Positions 60,738-64,000 of a stretch of 64,000 nt of DNA are shown here, in pieces; position 1 is the first letter of the stretch, and each line of letters opens with the position of its first letter. Origin of the DNA: Streptomyces rhizoryzae. GTDB taxonomy: Bacteria > Actinomycetota > Actinomycetes > Streptomycetales > Streptomycetaceae. Below the pieces are notes generated by a model. The model saw only the letters and a list, made by a program, of their open reading frames with translations. It searched no databases and had not been told where the DNA came from. The position numbers and the translations under genes are program-made. The stretch spans positions 62,001-126,000 of the forward strand of contig NZ_JALMUV010000013.1 of assembly GCF_023155275.1 (NCBI RefSeq). The letters are read 5' to 3'.

Positions 60738-61844
60738 ATGTCGATGATCCGCGACCTGCGCGCCGCTGTCCGCCCCGCCCGGCGCCGCGACGACGCCCCC
60801 TACCGCACCGCCGCCACCCCCGCCGCCTGCGCCAACAGCGTCGTCGACTGCGGTGTCTACCGCGACGGCCGGCGGGTGGCCGGCGCCCTCTCCCCCGCCG
60901 AGGCGATCGCCGGCGTCCGGGACGAGGGCGGTTTCGTCTGGATCGGCCTGCACGAGCCGACCGAGGCCGAATTCGCCGGTATCGCCCAGGAGTTCGGGCT
61001 GCACCCGCTCGCCGTGGAGGACGCCGTCCACGCCCACCAGCGGCCCAAGCTGGAGCGCTACGACGACACCCTGTTCACGGTCTTCAAGACCGTCCACTAC
61101 GTCGAGCACGACGAGCTGACCGCGACCAGCGAGGTGGTGGAGACCGGCGAGGTGATGTGCTTCACCGGCCCGAACTTCATCGTCACCGTCCGGCACGGCG
61201 GGCAGGGCTCGCTGCGCGCCCTGCGGCACCGCCTCCAGGAGGACCCGGAGCGGCTGGCCAAGGGCCCGTCCGCGGTGCTGCACGCCATCGCCGACCAGGT
61301 CGTCGACGGCTACATGGCGGTGGCCGGCGCGGTCCAGGAGGACATCGACGAGGTCGAGATCGACGTCTTCAGCTCCGGCGCCGGCAAGGGCTCCGCCAAG
61401 GGCGGCGACGCCGGGCGGATCTACCAACTCAAGCGCGAGGTACTGGAGTTCAAGCGGGCGGTGTCCCCGCTGCTGCGCCCGATGCAGCTGCTGAGCGAGC
61501 GTCCGATGCGGCTGGTCGACGCCGACATCCAGAAGTACTTCCGGGACGTCGCCGACCACCTGGCGCGCGTCAACGAGCACGTGCTGTCCTTCGACGACCT
61601 GCTGAACTCCATCCTCCAGGCCAACCTCGCGCAGGCCGCGGTGGCGCAGAACGAGGACATGCGCAAGATCACCGCCTGGGCGGCGATCTTCGCGGTGCCG
61701 ACGATGATCGCCGGCATCTACGGCATGAACTTCACGTACATGCCGGAGCTGAAGTGGAAGTACGGCTACCCCACCGTGCTGCTGGTCACCGTCGCGATCT
61801 GCTTCGGCATCCACCGCGGCTTCAAGCGCAACGGCTGGCTGTGA
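60738..61844 (+). CDS. corA: CorA magnesium/cobalt transport protein
   Basis: The 368-residue protein starts at ATG 60738 (SD AAGGAG). It has the long N-terminal cytoplasmic domain, the pore motif YGMNF (about 333) between two C-terminal membrane segments (WAAIFAVPTMIAGIYGMNF; TVLLVTVAICFGIHRGF) and the basic tail. CorA forms a pentameric Mg2+ (and Co2+) channel of the inner membrane. The second Mg-related gene, with an MgtE-N-like protein, lies at the right edge. Confidence 0.95.
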   Translation: MSMIRDLRAAVRPARRRDDAPYRTAATPAACANSVVDCGVYRDGRRVAGALSPAEAIAGVRDEGGFVWIGLHEPTEAEFAGIAQEFGLHPLAVEDAVHAHQRPKLERYDDTLFTVFKTVHYVEHDELTATSEVVETGEVMCFTGPNFIVTVRHGGQGSLRALRHRLQEDPERLAKGPSAVLHAIADQVVDGYMAVAGAVQEDIDEVEIDVFSSGAGKGSAKGGDAGRIYQLKREVLEFKRAVSPLLRPMQLLSERPMRLVDADIQKYFRDVADHLARVNEHVLSFDDLLNSILQANLAQAAVAQNEDMRKITAWAAIFAVPTMIAGIYGMNFTYMPELKWKYGYPTVLLVTVAICFGIHRGFKRNGWL

Positions 61845-61925
61845 CCCGCGCCGCCGGGGCGGGGCGGCGTCTCACCGCCCGGGCGGCTCCGGGATGGGGC
61901 CGCCGGGCCGATTAGGCTGAGCCGC

Positions 61926-62477
61926 ATGACGGAGGAGACCGTGTCGCAGGCCCTGCTGGATCAGGCGCTCATCGAGGAGGCCGCGAAGAAGTCCGGCCTG
62001 GTCTGGGTGCGGGGGGCCACCGGCCCGGCGCGGGCGCTGTGGCACGTGTGGCACGACGGGGCGGCCTGCCTCGTCGGGAGCCCGGCCGCCGGCGCCGGCG
62101 AGCAGCCGCTGGACGGGCTCGGCCTCACCGACGGCGCCACCGTCACGGTCACCGTGCGCAGCAAGGACAAGGGCGGCCGCCTGGTCGCCTGGCCGGCCGA
62201 GGTGCGCGAACTGGCGCCGGGCGGCGAGGAGTGGCAGGCCGCCGTCGACGAACTGAAGGGCAAGCGGCTCAACGCCCCCGACGCGGACACCATCGCCGAG
62301 CGCTGGGCGCGCGAGTGCCGGGTGCTGCGGCTGGCGCCGGCCGGGGCGGCGGTGCAGCGGCCCGGACTGATGCCGGACGCCTCGCACGCCGCACCGCCGC
62401 TCGGCTCGCCCGCGGTGACCCGGCGGCCGGTGCCGGCCGCGCTGCCGAAGCTGCTGCGGCGGGGCCGCAAGGGCTGA
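61926..62477 (+). CDS. Conserved hypothetical protein
   Basis: The 183-residue protein starts at ATG 61926, 7 nt after TAGGCT (61913-61918), so probably leaderless. It contains VTVTVRSKDKGGRLVAWPAE and a basic C-terminus (LPKLLRRGRKG). From memory, homologues occur widely in streptomycetes; the fold could be a split-barrel like that of flavin-binding PNPOx proteins, which is a guess. It converges with the lipoprotein gene. Confidence 0.72.
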   Translation: MTEETVSQALLDQALIEEAAKKSGLVWVRGATGPARALWHVWHDGAACLVGSPAAGAGEQPLDGLGLTDGATVTVTVRSKDKGGRLVAWPAEVRELAPGGEEWQAAVDELKGKRLNAPDADTIAERWARECRVLRLAPAGAAVQRPGLMPDASHAAPPLGSPAVTRRPVPAALPKLLRRGRKG

Positions 62478-62502
62478 CCGGGGCGGCCGGGCGGGGCCCG
62501 GC

Positions 62503-63273
62503 TCAGCCGGTGCGCGCGATCTGCTTGCCGTAGTCGACGACCTGGTCCGGTGCCGGGGCCTTGAGGTCGAGGCTCTTGCCCCAGTCGGCCAGCTTGATCT
62601 GGCCCGCGCCGCCCGCGCGCTGGAGCCGCAGCGGGTACGGCTGCCCCTCCAGGGAGACGTCGAGGGTGCCGCCGGAGCCCGCGCCGGCGGTCACCTGGAC
62701 GGTGCGGACGCCGTCCACCGTGGCCCGCTTCCCGGCCGTCAGGTCGCCGTGCAGGGTGAGCAGCGCGGGCAGCAGGGTGTCCTTGTCCGTGAAGCCGCTG
62801 AAGCGCCGGTGGACCGGGTCGGCGGCGGGCACCTTGACGTACTTGCCGCCGAGCTTGGCGGCGGTGGCGCCGGAGCCGCTCCCCTTCTCCCCGGCCCAGA
62901 AGGCCGCGTCGGCCTTGAGGTACAGGGCGTCGCCGATCCGCAGCAGCTGGAAGGAGGCCGTGCCGGTGGTCAGTTCGCCCCGGGCGCCGTCCTTGGCCAG
63001 CCGCATGTCCAGGGTGTAGGTGGCGCCCTCGCTGACGAGCTTTCCGGAGAGCCGGACGGTGCCGGCCCCGACGGCGGCCGCGCGGGCCCGGGACTCGATC
63101 TGCCGGGCGGACAGCTTGCCCACCCCGTTGGTGCCGGCGTCCGGGTCGTCCGCGGCGCAGCCCGCCACCGCCGCGGCCAGCGCCGCGCACACCGCCACGG
63201 TCCGCAGCGCCCGTCCGGCGCGTCGGATTCCGTCCGGCGGTCGGCGGGTGGAGACCGGGGGGTTGGCACTCAC
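62503..63273 (-). CDS. LppX/LprG-like lipoprotein
   Basis: The start is GTG 63273 (SD GGAGG); 256 residues. The signal peptide has a basic n-region, a hydrophobic core (TVAVCAALAAAVAGC) and the lipobox AVAGC (Cys about 35). The mature part shows the LppX_LprAFG pattern: GTVRLSGKLVSEG, GELTTGTASFQLLRIGDALY, KYVKVPAADP and DVSLEGQPYPLRLQ. Such proteins carry lipids or sense envelope lipids in actinobacteria. Its partner is unknown. Confidence 0.87.
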   Translation of the reverse strand: MSANPPVSTRRPPDGIRRAGRALRTVAVCAALAAAVAGCAADDPDAGTNGVGKLSARQIESRARAAAVGAGTVRLSGKLVSEGATYTLDMRLAKDGARGELTTGTASFQLLRIGDALYLKADAAFWAGEKGSGSGATAAKLGGKYVKVPAADPVHRRFSGFTDKDTLLPALLTLHGDLTAGKRATVDGVRTVQVTAGAGSGGTLDVSLEGQPYPLRLQRAGGAGQIKLADWGKSLDLKAPAPDQVVDYGKQIARTG

Positions 63274-63489
63274 GTCGGCTCTGCCTCCATACAGCGGTGA
63301 TCTCGACAGCTCACGGCAGCGTACCGGGGGCGGACCGGCGCGCTCAGCCGAATCCGGGCGGCCACCATACGGCCGGTCCCGCCGGGGCGCGGCCCCTCCC
63401 GGCGGGTTAGCCTGAACCCGAATCAACGCGTTGTTTTCTGAGCATCGATGGAGCAATCCGGACGGAAAGGGAGAAGGGCGGCGCTTTCC

Positions 63490-64000
63490 ATGGCGGTGGT
63501 CACCCCCCGGATCTTCGTCTCCCACCTCTCCGGCGTCGCCGTCTTCGACCCCAACGGCGACCAGGTCGGGCGGCTGCGGGACCTGGTCACCCTGCTCCGC
63601 GTCGGCGACCGGCCGCCGCGGCTGCTGGGGCTGGTCGTCGAGGTGATCAGCCGGCGCCGGATCTTCGTACCGATGACCCGGGTGACCGGCGTGGAGTCCG
63701 GCCAGATCGTCACCACCGGCGTGGTCAACATGCGCCGCTTCGAGCAGCGGGCGTCCGAGACGCTGGTCTTCGGCGAACTGCTGGACCGGCGGGTCCGGCT
63801 GGTGGAGACCGGCGAGGAGGTCACCGTCCTCGACATCGGCATCACCCAGCTGCCGGCCCGCCGCGACTGGGAGATCGACAAGGTCTTCGTCCGGCGCGGC
63901 AAGGGCGGGCCGCTGCGCCGCAAGGGCACCACGCTGACCGTCGAGTGGTCCGCGGTGACCGGCTTCTCGCTGGAGGAGCAGGGGCAGGGCGCGGAGAACC
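63490..64000 (+). CDS. MgtE-N / PRC-barrel protein (truncated by window end)
   Basis: The gene begins at ATG 63490 (GGGAGAAGGG upstream; ATG 63448 is an in-frame alternative) and runs off the window. The visible 170 residues contain two PRC-barrel-like segments (VAVFDPNGDQVGRLRDLVTL, RRVRLVETGEEVTVLDIGIT) and a GFSLEEQGQGAEN linker. In streptomycetes such proteins continue with MgtE-N and CBS domains, as in Mg2+ transporters, though without the channel in many cases. TAGCCT (63408-63413) is a likely -10 box. Confidence 0.75.
   Translation, partial: MAVVTPRIFVSHLSGVAVFDPNGDQVGRLRDLVTLLRVGDRPPRLLGLVVEVISRRRIFVPMTRVTGVESGQIVTTGVVNMRRFEQRASETLVFGELLDRRVRLVETGEEVTVLDIGITQLPARRDWEIDKVFVRRGKGGPLRRKGTTLTVEWSAVTGFSLEEQGQGAEN

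Overview
The window is high-GC chromosomal DNA from a streptomycete or a very close relative. Evidence: strong third-position GC bias, many GTG starts, a WblC/WhiB7 gene with its attenuated leader, an AdnA/AdnB helicase-nuclease pair, a UvrD2-type helicase, mycoredoxin, a UPF0182 protein, an XRE/DUF397 module and many small proteins typical of Streptomyces. From memory the gene order resembles the conserved core of Streptomyces chromosomes (in S. coelicolor, wblC is SCO5190). I see no insertion sequence, prophage, CRISPR array, rRNA operon or antibiotic gene cluster. The only clearly accessory-looking segment is about 42.2-44.3 kb.

Layout. 0-3.7 kb: a solute-binding lipoprotein and two identical initiator tRNA genes flanking a Sel1-repeat gene. 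3.7-18.3 kb: UPF0182 membrane protein, PPA1309-family protein, YlbL-type PDZ/Lon-like protease, MoaE, an SDR with a membrane tail, a zincin-type metalloprotease coupled to a Nudix hydrolase, a TerD protein with a proline-rich tail, a YgjP-type metallopeptidase, a PqqD/ThiF-like protein, an ABC1/AarF kinase-like protein and a small zinc-ribbon protein. 18.3-24.9 kb: the wblC operon (promoter, leader ORF, terminator/attenuator, wblC, coupled basic protein), uvrD2, mycoredoxin, NudC and an M20 dipeptidase. 24.9-33.0 kb: adnB, adnA and an alkyltransferase-like protein, a DNA repair block. 33.2-42.2 kb: a large kinase-like/flippase-like membrane protein, MoeZ, then a compact gene set with a PelF-type glycosyltransferase, two membrane proteins and an SDR, preceded by a 19-nt G:C homopolymer. 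42.4-50.0 kb: XRE/DUF397 module, DUF3152 metalloprotease-like protein, alpha/beta hydrolase, TetR regulator, DUF3107 protein and a ferritin-like protein. 50.4-58.0 kb: DEAD-box RNA helicase with a repetitive basic tail, hydrolase, NYN-domain protein, MarC, PHP phosphoesterase and a DUF6758-like protein. 58.2-64.0 kb: MFS transporter, SUFU-domain protein, CorA, a hypothetical, an LppX-like lipoprotein and the start of an MgtE-N/PRC-barrel protein.

Themes. Several neighbours serve genome maintenance (UvrD2, AdnAB, ATL) and redox, NAD(H) or stress control (mycoredoxin, NudC, WblC). MoaE and MoeZ belong to molybdopterin and sulfur-carrier chemistry. CorA and the MgtE-N protein suggest Mg2+ handling at the right end. 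Regulation visible in the DNA includes the wblC attenuator, many TAGCCT/TAGGCT-type -10 boxes 6-7 nt before start codons (leaderless transcripts), several long perfect hairpins between convergent genes, and candidate short leader ORFs before the PelF-cluster SDR and before corA. The best leads for something undescribed are the homopolymer-controlled PelF-like cluster, the PqqD-ThiF protein without a visible precursor, the candidate corA leader peptide, and the detailed architecture of the wblC leader.
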